A DNA stretch of 5,917 nt from Verrucomicrobiota bacterium (GCA_003219335.1 QHOF01000132.1:1-5917), one strand, 5' to 3'; shown: positions 1 through 5,889, numbered from the stretch's first letter. A program made the numbers and translations. The notes: generated by a model from the letters alone, not told the origin.

Positions 1-373
1 CAACATTCCAATCGCCAACTTTTTTCCCTTCGCGTAGTGCGGCACGAGCAAGTGCCAGTCGAACGCGGTCATCGCCAAAACCAAATTCCTTCGCCGCCTC
101 TGCCACAGAATTAGGCGCGATCCATTCTGGCAGACTCCGATCGTACCAGTCAGTGTTGAGCATGAACGGCGAGCGCATCATCATTCCGCTGCGCCTGTAA
201 AACCATTGCTCCTGCTCGCGCGAAGTCGGCAAACCGGTCGGATCCATGAGGGCGATTTTCCATTGAAACTCGACACGCCCTTCATAGCGCCTCTTTAATT
301 CCGCCCATGCCGGCTCCGACCAAAAACACCAGGACGAAACGACATCGAGATAATCGGTGACGGTATGGGCATG
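1..373 (-). CDS. DsbA/FrnE-like thioredoxin-fold protein (partial)
   Basis: This is the N-terminal part (about 124 residues) of a minus-strand gene that continues past the left edge. The frame begins with HAHTVTDYLDVVSSWCFWSE and continues through FQWKIALMDPTGLP and MMRSPFMLNTDWYD, a pattern typical of DsbA-family (DSBA-like, FrnE or HCCA-isomerase-type) proteins: a first beta strand followed directly by the active-site turn. Aligned on the usual V-C-P-W-C-Y turn, the motif here (326-337) reads S-S-W-C, so the first redox cysteine is serine and only the second remains. It may therefore be a thiol transferase, isomerase or glutathione-binding protein rather than a disulfide oxidase. No ATG, GTG or TTG lies in frame between the upstream TGA (425-427) and the domain. 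An ATT at 395-397 is one possible start, and an ATG at 370-372 lies in another frame. The start is left open; a frameshift or a start lost to the adjacent repeat is possible. The fold is fairly sure, the function is not. Confidence 0.75.
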
Positions 374-374
374 T

Positions 375-480
375 TTGAATGTTAAAACGGTTACAATAGT
401 TAGAAGAGTTAAAAGGTTAGAACGTCAATCGTGTGGACGTTAAAACGTTGTAACAATGTAACTGTTTAACTTTTTAACTC
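375..480. repeat. AT-rich GTTAAAA-type quasi-repeat in divergent intergenic region
   Basis: The whole gap between two divergent genes is built from 8-9 base variants of GTTAAAAC: clear copies begin at 381 (GTTAAAACGGTTA), 408 (GTTAAAAGGTTA) and 440 (GTTAAAACGTTG). Reverse-oriented versions (GTTTAAC, TTTTTAAC) lie at 464-478. The stretch is far richer in A and T than the flanking genes. Both flanking promoters must lie here or inside the repeat, but I see no convincing -35/-10 pair for either direction. It resembles a dispersed low-complexity element that has replaced the original intergenic sequence; its mobility is inferred. Confidence 0.6.
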
Positions 481-484
481 GGCT

Positions 485-1498
485 TTGAACCTAAATCACA
501 TCTTTCTTTTCCTCGCGATAGTGTCGCCACTGCTGGTGTTGGCCCGGGCGTGGCGGCCCGGTGCGCCTTATCACGGCTGGCGGATCGCGGCGCTCATCGT
601 TCTTGCGGTTACAGGTGTCTCCTGCCTGTTCTGGCCTGGCGCCGCCGGATACATCGGTGGCTGCGCGTGGTTTCTTCTCTTGTTCATCCCGGCAATTGGA
701 TTGCGCAAAATGACCGAGCTCGCCGCCCGAGGAGATTACAAATCTGCCGGAAACCTCGCCGCAACGCTTCAAGTTCTGCATCCCGGCGCTGAATTGCGCG
801 AGCAGATTCGGTTATTTCGACATCTGGAATCCTTGGGCAATCAAACCGCACTTTGGCCGCCGCGCATCAGAGGTGGGATCACACAGCACCATCAACTGCG
901 GCACGCGCCCGCCGTTTTGATCCTCATTCTCCTCAACGCGGTTGCATTCTTGTTCGAGATTTCTGTTGGGAATTGGAACGACCCGGAAGTTCTGCATCGG
1001 ATCGGCGCGCTCGAGCCTTACGCGGTTGTCGTGCAAGGGGAATACTGGCGTCTTTTCACGGCGCTGTTCTTGCACGCAGGCTTTACCCATCTCCTTTTCA
1101 ATCTTTTTGCGTTATACATTCTTGGGCCGCCGCTGGAGCGCTCCATCGGCAGCGTGCGCTTCGTCGCGTGCTATTTGATTTCAGGGCTGGCCTCGAGTGC
1201 AGGCGTGGTAGCTTTAACGCTGGCCGGTTTCGTCCAGGTGGCTCAGCTTGTCGGCGCTTCGGGCTGCATCATGGGTGTCGTTGGCGCATGGGCCGGCTTC
1301 TTGCTCATCCATCGTCACGCGCCGCTGGCGAAACAACGCCTGGCAAACATCTTCTTGATCGTGGTCATTCAAACAGCGTTCGATCTCTCGACGCCACAGG
1401 TGAGCATGGCCGCGCACATCAGCGGATTAATCGGCGGTTTTCTGCTTGGTCTTCTCCTTTCGCCGCGAACTGCGGGTGCTGATTTCCGCCGGCACTGA
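485..1498 (+). CDS. Rhomboid-family intramembrane serine protease
   Basis: This 337-residue membrane protein should cleave transmembrane substrates inside the inner membrane. Two hydrophobic segments (about residues 4-20 and 33-72) precede a soluble, helical, TPR-like stretch (about 75-125, with LAARGDYKSAGNLA and LHPGAELREQ). The rhomboid core of about six membrane segments occupies residues 142-326. The signature residues are visible: WRLFTALFLHAGFTHLLFN with His202 and Asn206 (oxyanion region), GASG with the nucleophile Ser259, and AAHISG with the catalytic His311. The spacings are close to those of E. coli GlpG. The only possible start after the in-frame stop at 467-469 is TTG at 485; there is no visible ribosome binding site, and the start abuts the AT-rich repeat. 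The methyltransferase follows after 27 bases on the same strand. The protease family is certain; the substrate is unknown. Confidence 0.93.
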   Translation: MNLNHIFLFLAIVSPLLVLARAWRPGAPYHGWRIAALIVLAVTGVSCLFWPGAAGYIGGCAWFLLLFIPAIGLRKMTELAARGDYKSAGNLAATLQVLHPGAELREQIRLFRHLESLGNQTALWPPRIRGGITQHHQLRHAPAVLILILLNAVAFLFEISVGNWNDPEVLHRIGALEPYAVVVQGEYWRLFTALFLHAGFTHLLFNLFALYILGPPLERSIGSVRFVACYLISGLASSAGVVALTLAGFVQVAQLVGASGCIMGVVGAWAGFLLIHRHAPLAKQRLANIFLIVVIQTAFDLSTPQVSMAAHISGLIGGFLLGLLLSPRTAGADFRRH

Positions 1499-1525
1499 AG
1501 ACACTATTGCCGCGGTTGATGTGTT

Positions 1526-2371
1526 GTGATTACAACAAGGCTGCGAATCAACACGCCTGAAACTATGCGCCCATACGCGATCCGCGGAGGCAAGGAAGGC
1601 AAGCAACGTCTGGACCTCCTGGCTCGAGTGATGTTGCCGACTACTTCGGCGCTCTTGGAAAGGGTTGGACTTAACCAGGGAATGAAATGTCTGGACGCGG
1701 GTTGCGGTGGCGGCCACGTCACAGTCTTTATGGCAAGCATTGTCGGGCCTGAAGGAAAGGTGATTGGGACCGATACGGACCGCGAAATCCTCGCGCTGGC
1801 TCGCGCGGATGCTGAAGCTGCGAACCTTGGCAACATCGAGTTCCACGAGGTGGATGGCTGCAAAAGCGAATGGGATCAGTGGTATGATATTGTTTATGCG
1901 CGCTTTCTGCTCTCGCACTTGAATGAGCCGGAGAAATGTCTCGCGGCATTGGTCAAAGCCTGCCGATCAAAAGGGGCGATCGTGATCGAGGACACCGATT
2001 TCAGAGGCAGCTTCTGCTATCCGCCCTCCGCAGTTTACGAGAGGTATGTAGAGCTTTATCAAAAGGTGATCCTCCGGCGGGGCGGCGATCCGAACATCGG
2101 ACCTAAACTGCCCCGAATGCTTCGCAAGGCAGGCGCGGAAAACATTCAATTCAGTGCCGTCCAGCCAACCCACATCCAGGGCGAAGGAAAACGAATGGCT
2201 CCAATGACGATGGAGCGAATAGCGAACGCGGCGATTTCTGAAGGTCTCGCCACCGAGACTGAAATTCGCCAAATCATTTCCGGATTGAACGATGCCGCGG
2301 CAGATCCTGAAACCGTGATGAGTCTGCCCAGGGTGTTCCAAGTTTGGGGCACAAAAGGCAGGGCTGCTTGA
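1526..2371 (+). CDS. Class I SAM-dependent methyltransferase
   Basis: This 281-residue soluble enzyme should transfer a methyl group from S-adenosylmethionine. The Rossmann motifs are in order: CLDAGCGGG (motif I, residues 55-63), VIGTDTD (79-85, acidic end of strand 2 that binds the SAM ribose), FHEVDG (106-111), WYDIVYARFLLSHL (119-132, motif II region) and GAIVIEDTDF (150-159). The C-terminal 100 residues (LPRMLRKAGAENI onward, ending FQVWGTKG) probably form the substrate-binding part. The acceptor cannot be named; the layout is like general Methyltransf_25/31 or UbiE-like enzymes. The longest start is GTG at 1526. ATG at 1565 (codon 14, giving MRPYAIRGGKEG) is a good alternative because family similarity seems to begin there. 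Neither has a clear Shine-Dalgarno sequence. Its 27-base distance from the rhomboid gene suggests co-transcription, but no functional link is evident. Confidence 0.9.
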   Translation: MITTRLRINTPETMRPYAIRGGKEGKQRLDLLARVMLPTTSALLERVGLNQGMKCLDAGCGGGHVTVFMASIVGPEGKVIGTDTDREILALARADAEAANLGNIEFHEVDGCKSEWDQWYDIVYARFLLSHLNEPEKCLAALVKACRSKGAIVIEDTDFRGSFCYPPSAVYERYVELYQKVILRRGGDPNIGPKLPRMLRKAGAENIQFSAVQPTHIQGEGKRMAPMTMERIANAAISEGLATETEIRQIISGLNDAAADPETVMSLPRVFQVWGTKGRAA

Positions 2372-2398
2372 CGTCAATCGCGCTAGCGCTTCGAGTGA

Positions 2399-2461
2399 GA
2401 ATCACGCGAATCAAGCGAATGTACGGAACGTAAAAATGATTCGCGTCTATTCGCGTGATTC
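2399..2461. repeat. ATTCGCGT-type palindromic repeat element
   Basis: A perfect 13-base arm, GAATCACGCGAAT (2399-2411), is matched by its reverse complement ATTCGCGTGATTC (2449-2461). Inside the arms, a second AAGCGAAT / ATTCGCGT pair extends the symmetry imperfectly. The spacer carries GTACGGAACGTAAAAATG. The element folds into a long cruciform or hairpin and has a related half-copy at 5482-5506 (20 of 23 bases alike), so it is a dispersed repeat. There is no T-run after the stem, so it is not an obvious terminator, though it could end methyltransferase transcripts or protect their 3' ends. Confidence 0.75.
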
Positions 2462-2542
2462 GCGGGCAACAAATGTTCCTTTCTTTTGTTGGCTTCGGTA
2501 AACGGAAAAATTTCGCGGCTCGCGAGGGCGCAGGGGACGGAT

Positions 2543-2585
2543 GGCAGGCAAGATGCCCGCCAGCCCCACAGCCAGGATGGCTGTG
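2543..2585. repeat. Tandem short hairpins (REP-like element)
   Basis: Two small hairpins lie side by side. GGCAGGCA / TGCCCGCC (2543-2550 and 2554-2561) is separated by AGA and has one mismatch. CACAGCCA / TGGCTGTG (2567-2574 and 2578-2585) is perfect, with a GGA loop. Read on the minus strand the unit encodes A-I-L-A-V-G-L-A-G-I-L-P, a peptide string I know from memory as a repeat-derived false translation in verrucomicrobial and planctomycete genomes. This points to a dispersed REP-like element; the wider copy number cannot be seen here. Confidence 0.6.
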
Positions 2586-2659
2586 CTCCTGAGATTCTTG
2601 ACCGCAAGAGCGTTCGAGATTGATTACCTCTCCGCTCTGTTTTTCCTTGCCGCACTCAG

Positions 2660-2690
2660 ATGCCAGACTTCCAAACATATATAATGTGAC
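2660..2690 (+). repeat. Degenerate duplicate of the glgP 5' end
   Basis: These bases read ATG-CCA-GAC-TTC-CAA-ACA-TAT-ATA-ATG-TGA and would encode MPDFQTYIM then stop. The real glgP start at 2733-2761 reads MPTFQTYNVT and shares ATGCC, GAC, TTCCAAAC and AATGTGAC in the same order, with only small gaps and substitutions. The two copies form a direct repeat separated by 42 bases that hold a GC-rich hairpin. The upstream copy is dead as a glgP start, but it could act as a nine-codon upstream reading frame. Confidence 0.7.
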
Positions 2691-2692
2691 TG

Positions 2693-2713
2693 GCCGGGGT
2701 CACCGACCCCGGC
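2693..2713. repeat. Perfect 9-bp GC-rich hairpin between duplicated start sequences
   Basis: GCCGGGGTC (2693-2701) and GACCCCGGC (2705-2713) are exact reverse complements with a 3-base ACC loop. The hairpin sits 20 bases ahead of the glgP start codon and lies between the two copies of its first codons. In the mRNA it could affect ribosome access. There is no following T-run, so it is not a standard terminator. Confidence 0.7.
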
Positions 2714-2732
2714 TACAGCAACGCGCGTTCGA

Positions 2733-5294
2733 ATGCCGACTTTCCAAACTTACAATGTGACGCCCATCCTGCCAGCGACGCTGGAGCCGCTCCGGGAGAT
2801 GAGCTTTAATCTTTGGTGGACGTGGGAGCCCTCCGCGCGCCGGCTCTTCCGGCACCTCGACCCCGAGCTGTGGAATCGCACAAATCACAACCCGGTCCGC
2901 ATGCTCCAGCTTTCGCGCCAATCGCGTCTGGAAGAACTCTCGCAGGACAAAAATTTTTTGCGCGAGCTCAAGCAGGTCTTTGAAGAGTTCGAGAGATATC
3001 TCGGACGCCACGATACCTATGGAAAAACCGGCGCCGGCAGCGCGATCAAAAATCCCGTCGCCTATTTCTCCGCCGAATTCGGTTTTCACGAATCGATCCC
3101 GAATTATTCCGGCGGCCTAGGCATCCTCGCCAGCGACCACTGCAAATCGGCAAGCGATCTTGATCTTAACTTCGTCGCGATTGGCTTGCTTTATCGGCAC
3201 GGCTATTTCCGGCAACAGATCGATAAGGACGGCGTTCAGGAAGCGATCAATCTCAATCAGAATTTCTATCACCTGCCAATCCGCGAAGTGCGCCGGGGCG
3301 ATACGAAGCTTCTCATCTCAGTGCAGATTCTGGACCGGGAAGTCTTCGCCAGGCTATGGGAACTGCGCGTCGGGCGGGTAAACGTTTATCTGCTCGACAC
3401 CGATATTCCGGAAAACAGCGCCGAGGACCGATTGATCACCGCCGAGCTTTACGGCGGCGACCTCGAAATGCGGATGCGCCAGGAGATAATGCTCGGGATC
3501 GGCGGCGTCAAAGCGCTCGCCGCGCTCGGCATTCAGCCGGACGTGTTCCACATGAACGAGGGGCATTCGGCGTTCCTCGCGTTGGAGCGCATCCGTCTCA
3601 ATGTCGTGGAGAAGAAGCTCGATTTTTACTCGGCGCTTCAAGTGGTCGCGGCGGCAAATGTTTTCACCACGCATACTCCAGTGCCCGCCGGCCAAGACTC
3701 GTTCCCGCGCGATATGATGCAAAAATATTTCGCGAAGCTCGTGAAGGAACTAAACATCTCGTTCGATGAGTTTTTCTCATTCGGCCACACGCGCCTGAAT
3801 TCGAACGATCCGTTTAGCATGACCATCCTGGCGTTGCGTCTCAGCCGGCACGCGAATGGCGTGAGCAAATTGCACGGCGAAGTGACTCGGTCGCTCTGGA
3901 AAGATGTGTGGGCGGGCGTCCCGGTCCACGAAGTGCCGATTACGAGTATCACAAACGGTGTTCATACCAAGACCTGGATGGCACCGGAGTTTGCCGCGCT
4001 TTACAGAAAGCATCTCGGTGCCTGGGAAGAACACCTGACCGAGCCCGAGTTTTGGCGCGGCGTTATTGATATTCACGACGCGCAACTCTGGGAGACACAT
4101 CAAAAACTGAAACGCCGCTTGATTGAGTTCGTCCGCGATCGGGAACGACAGCGCCGTGAGCGAATGGGCGAGTCGCCAGAGTCGATTCGCAGAGTCAACC
4201 GCATCCTCGACCCGGAGATTTTGACCATCGGTTTTGCGCGCCGGTTCGCCACTTACAAGCGGGCTACGCTTTTGTTTAGCGACAAGGAACGGTTAAAGCG
4301 ATTGGTGAACGATCCCACGCGTCCGGTGCAATTTATTTTCGCAGGCAAAGCGCATCCGCGCGATGAAGCCGGCAAGGCGCTGATCCAGGAAGTTTACAGA
4401 CTTAGCCGCGAAGCCGGCCTAGAAAACAGGATCGTGTTTCTCGAGGACTACGACAGCTACATCGCGCGCCGCCTGGTACAGGGGGTCGATCTTTGGCTCA
4501 ACCATCCGTTGCGCCCGCTGGAAGCAAGTGGGACCAGCGGCATGAAATCTGCGCCGAACGGCGGGATTAACCTGAGCGTGCTCGATGGCTGGTGGCGCGA
4601 AGGCTTCAACGGCAGCAACGGCTGGGCTATTGGTGCCGAGATCGATGATGGCACCACCGAATTTCAAAATGAAGTGGACGCAAGCAGCCTTTATCAATTG
4701 CTCGAGAACCAAATCGTGCCGCTCTATTACGCGAAGCCAGACGGCAAACTTCCCCTGGCCTGGCTGCAATTGATGCGCGAATCCATTCGCAGCGTCACGC
4801 CCGCGTTTAACACGCAACGGATGGTGAAGGAATACACCGAGCAACTTTATATTCCGGCGGCGGAAGCTCACGAAAATTTTTCCCGTGACGGGTGCGGCCC
4901 CGCTGTGCAACTGAGTGAGTGGAAGGCCCAGATGCGCAAGGACTGGCCGCAGGTGCAGATTTCCGACGTCCAAGTGGCCAACAAAGATCGGCAAAGCATC
5001 TTGGTCGGCGAATCATTGCAGATCACCGCGTGCGTGCATCTGGGCGCAGTCAATCCGCGACATGTGCGCGTGGAAGCCTATCACGGCGAAATGAACAACG
5101 GCGACATCCGCAATCCCACCGCCACTGTCCTGGATCAAAGTCCCGACCAGTCGGGAATGGGCGACGGAAATTACATTTACGAGGGAAGCGTTCCCGCGAC
5201 TGAAAGCGGCACCTACGGTTTCAGCGTGCGCGTCGTGCCCACGCACCCCTGCCTGATGCAAGTGCACGAGTTGCGCCTCATCACCTGGTCATAG
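2733..5294 (+). CDS. glgP: Alpha-glucan (glycogen) phosphorylase, GT35 family
   Basis: This complete 853-residue cytoplasmic enzyme removes glucose from the non-reducing ends of glycogen or other alpha-1,4-glucans as glucose 1-phosphate, using inorganic phosphate and pyridoxal phosphate. The start, MPTFQTYNVTPILPATLEPL followed by FNLWWTWEPSARRLF, is the DUF3417 N-terminal domain (about 1-95) of the shorter Thermotoga/archaeal-type phosphorylases. The catalytic part shows YFSAEFGFHES (111-121), NYSGGLGILASDH (124-136), HMNEGHSAF (273-281), FTTHTPVPAG (311-320), TNGVHTKTWM (407-416) and RRFATYKR (503-510). EASGTSGMKSAPNG (597-610) carries the pyridoxal-phosphate lysine, Lys605. A beta-rich C-terminal region (about 740-853) ends the protein. 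No essential motif appears missing and the frame is intact. The start agrees with family N-termini, but no Shine-Dalgarno sequence precedes it; a hairpin and a partial duplicate of its own start lie just upstream. The gap from the methyltransferase suggests its own promoter. Confidence 0.96.
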   Translation: MPTFQTYNVTPILPATLEPLREMSFNLWWTWEPSARRLFRHLDPELWNRTNHNPVRMLQLSRQSRLEELSQDKNFLRELKQVFEEFERYLGRHDTYGKTGAGSAIKNPVAYFSAEFGFHESIPNYSGGLGILASDHCKSASDLDLNFVAIGLLYRHGYFRQQIDKDGVQEAINLNQNFYHLPIREVRRGDTKLLISVQILDREVFARLWELRVGRVNVYLLDTDIPENSAEDRLITAELYGGDLEMRMRQEIMLGIGGVKALAALGIQPDVFHMNEGHSAFLALERIRLNVVEKKLDFYSALQVVAAANVFTTHTPVPAGQDSFPRDMMQKYFAKLVKELNISFDEFFSFGHTRLNSNDPFSMTILALRLSRHANGVSKLHGEVTRSLWKDVWAGVPVHEVPITSITNGVHTKTWMAPEFAALYRKHLGAWEEHLTEPEFWRGVIDIHDAQLWETHQKLKRRLIEFVRDRERQRRERMGESPESIRRVNRILDPEILTIGFARRFATYKRATLLFSDKERLKRLVNDPTRPVQFIFAGKAHPRDEAGKALIQEVYRLSREAGLENRIVFLEDYDSYIARRLVQGVDLWLNHPLRPLEASGTSGMKSAPNGGINLSVLDGWWREGFNGSNGWAIGAEIDDGTTEFQNEVDASSLYQLLENQIVPLYYAKPDGKLPLAWLQLMRESIRSVTPAFNTQRMVKEYTEQLYIPAAEAHENFSRDGCGPAVQLSEWKAQMRKDWPQVQISDVQVANKDRQSILVGESLQITACVHLGAVNPRHVRVEAYHGEMNNGDIRNPTATVLDQSPDQSGMGDGNYIYEGSVPATESGTYGFSVRVVPTHPCLMQVHELRLITWS

Positions 5295-5309
5295 GCGCAA
5301 AATTCTCTG

Positions 5310-5342
5310 GGGAGCACCTCGAAAGCTTTCGGGGTCCCTTTT
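5310..5342 (+). terminator. Candidate glgP transcription terminator
   Basis: Starting 15 bases after the glgP stop, GGGA (5310-5313) pairs with TCCC (5335-5338), and CCTCGAA (5317-5323) pairs with TTCGGGG (5328-5334, one G-U pair), closing on an AGCT loop. The stem has a three-base bulge (GCA) and is followed at once by TTTT (5339-5342). A GC-rich stem followed by a short T-run right behind a gene fits an intrinsic terminator; the T-run is short and the bulge weakens it. Confidence 0.5.
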
Positions 5343-5360
5343 CGGCAGCTTGCCGAAAAG
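5338..5360. repeat. Perfect 10-bp inverted repeat downstream of glgP
   Basis: CTTTTCGGCA (5338-5347) and TGCCGAAAAG (5351-5360) are exact reverse complements around a GCT loop. It overlaps the end of the preceding terminator-like stem, so the two structures compete. There is no T-run after it on either strand. It may stabilise the mRNA end or be part of the repeat-rich tract. Confidence 0.65.
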
Positions 5361-5481
5361 CTCGTCCGAACGTTCATTGCGCGGGGTTACTGCAAATTCG
5401 CGGGAAGTCGAAGTTCGCGGAAATTTGATAACCACCGGATTTCCCGCGCGGCTCCGCGGCGACCGAATACGCTGAGCCCGG
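5361..5481. other. Gene-free spacer with short inverted repeats
   Basis: No gene is evident between the hairpins behind glgP and the repeat that cuts the toxin remnant. The stretch holds an 8-base inverted repeat, CGCGGGAA (5399-5406) with TTCCCGCG (5441-5448), and a short CGCGG-CT-CCGCG hairpin (5447-5458). It lies where the missing C-terminal half of the toxin gene would be expected, but no PIN-domain residues can be recovered from any minus-strand frame. Confidence 0.55.
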
Positions 5482-5506
5482 GAATGACGCGAATGAACGC
5501 GAATAG
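5482..5506. repeat. Half-copy of the ATTCGCGT-type repeat
   Basis: GAATGACGCGAATGAACGCG and the next few bases match, at 20 of 23 positions, the arm found at 2438-2461 (read on its opposite strand). Here only one arm is clear, with no matching inverted arm nearby. It begins close to the last recognisable codon of the toxin remnant, so its arrival probably coincides with loss of that gene's 3' half. Confidence 0.6.
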
Positions 5507-5513
5507 GAAAGCA

Positions 5514-5751
5514 AAGAGCAAGCGCGATCGCCTCGGCTTCGCCGCGGTCTGCGATACGCTCATAAAGAAGTGCCTGCGCCGGGTCGCGCAGCTCTCGGCT
5601 TGCAGCCACTCCAGCAAATCCGAGTGGGTCCGCTCCAATTCGGCTTTACGGCTGGAGGGATGACGACCTCCCCAAAGAGTTGCCGCAGTAATTCAGCGTG
5701 CCCGCCCGTCAGTAGCGCAGTGACCGGCGACGTATCGGAAACAACGATCAT
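5514..5751 (-). pseudogene. Frameshifted, truncated DUF3368/VapC-like PIN-domain toxin
   Basis: Three consecutive minus-strand pieces, each in a different frame, join into one PIN-like protein. Frame one (5751-5644) gives MIVVSDTSPVTALL then LLRQLFGEVVIPPAVK, with the typical N-terminal acidic residue Asp6 of the metal-dependent RNase site. Frame two (5641-5600) gives ELERTHSDLLEWLQ. Frame three (5603-5514) gives ASRELRDPAQALLYERIAD and GEAEAIALAL, the conserved second acidic region. One lost base near 5642 explains the first shift; another small indel near 5600-5605 explains the second. After AIALAL the family normally continues with a further acidic cluster and about 60-70 residues, which are absent; the frame runs into the ATTCGCGT repeat instead. 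Members of this family act as toxins or PIN-domain RNases paired with small antitoxins. This copy should be inactive unless the shifts are sequencing errors, and even then it is truncated. Confidence 0.75.
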
Positions 5752-5819
5752 CAGCGGCCGAATGATTCAACAACCTTCAAGTCCTCTGCAAGTTCCTGTG
5801 TGCTGTAATGAATAGCACG
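5751..5819 (-). pseudogene. C-terminal remnant of a probable cognate antitoxin
   Basis: Directly upstream of the toxin start, a minus-strand frame encodes 22 residues, RAIHYSTQELAEDLKVVESF then GR, ending in TGA. That stop overlaps the toxin ATG by one base (TGATG), the coupling usual for antitoxin-toxin operons. An amphipathic acidic tail of this kind fits the C-terminus of small antitoxins, such as the UPF0175 proteins often found before DUF3368 toxins. The frame is closed upstream by TGA (5820-5822), and sequence beyond is repeat-like, so the antitoxin's N-terminal part has been lost or replaced. The family assignment is inferred from position and overlap. Confidence 0.45.
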
Positions 5820-5850
5820 TCATTCGGCATTAGTTCGTCATCCGGCATTC
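5819..5850. repeat. Direct repeat of a GTCATTCGGCATTA-type unit
   Basis: GTCATTCGGCATTA (5819-5832) recurs as GTCATCCGGCATTC (5837-5850), with 12 of 14 bases alike and an 18-base period. Further related bases (CGACATT, 5850-5856) follow. It resembles low-complexity intergenic repeats and begins exactly where the antitoxin remnant stops being open. Confidence 0.5.
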
Positions 5851-5889
5851 GACATTTGATTCATCCGTGTCGTGGTTTGAATTCAAGCG

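Larger units (their letters stand above)
2372..2732. other. Gene-free, repeat-filled intergenic region
   Basis: I find no believable gene in these 361 bases. The stretch contains a 10-base palindrome (GCGCTAGCGC, 2380-2389), an ATTCGCGT-type inverted repeat (2399-2461), a pair of hairpins (2543-2585), a broken second copy of the glgP start (2660-2690) and a GC-rich hairpin (2693-2713). Open frames on the minus strand here merely read through the repeats. The glgP promoter should lie within it; no strong consensus promoter is visible, though an AT-rich patch, ACATATATAATGTG, sits at 2675-2688. Confidence 0.7.

Noticed and set aside
423..452. A TTGACG element (minus strand) as a -35 box for the thioredoxin-fold gene
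   Set aside because: No acceptable -10 box lies at 16-18 bases, and chance matches are likely in this AT-rich repeat.
375..480. Possible CRISPR array in the GTTAAAA-rich stretch
   Set aside because: The units are 8-9 bases, variable and without uniform spacers; no cas gene is present.
853..1482. A 209-codon plus-strand open frame inside the rhomboid gene
   Set aside because: It is an Arg/Ala/Ser-rich shadow frame overlapping a gene with intact catalytic motifs; it shows no domain.
1427..1918. A 163-codon minus-strand open frame spanning the rhomboid/methyltransferase junction
   Set aside because: It lies opposite two real genes and its translation resembles no family.
2274..2678. Minus-strand open frames of 134 and 90 codons over the glgP upstream region
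   Set aside because: Their translations are made of repeat-derived strings (for example PRITRIDANHF and ILAV-like segments) and overlap the methyltransferase end; they are not real proteins.
4419..4994. A 191-codon minus-strand open frame opposite glgP
   Set aside because: It is antisense to the most conserved part of glgP, including the pyridoxal-phosphate lysine region; long antisense frames are expected in GC-rich genes.
5289..5609. A 106-codon minus-strand frame as an independent gene
   Set aside because: Its first 30 or so residues are the third piece of the frameshifted PIN-domain gene; the rest reads through repeats and hairpins.
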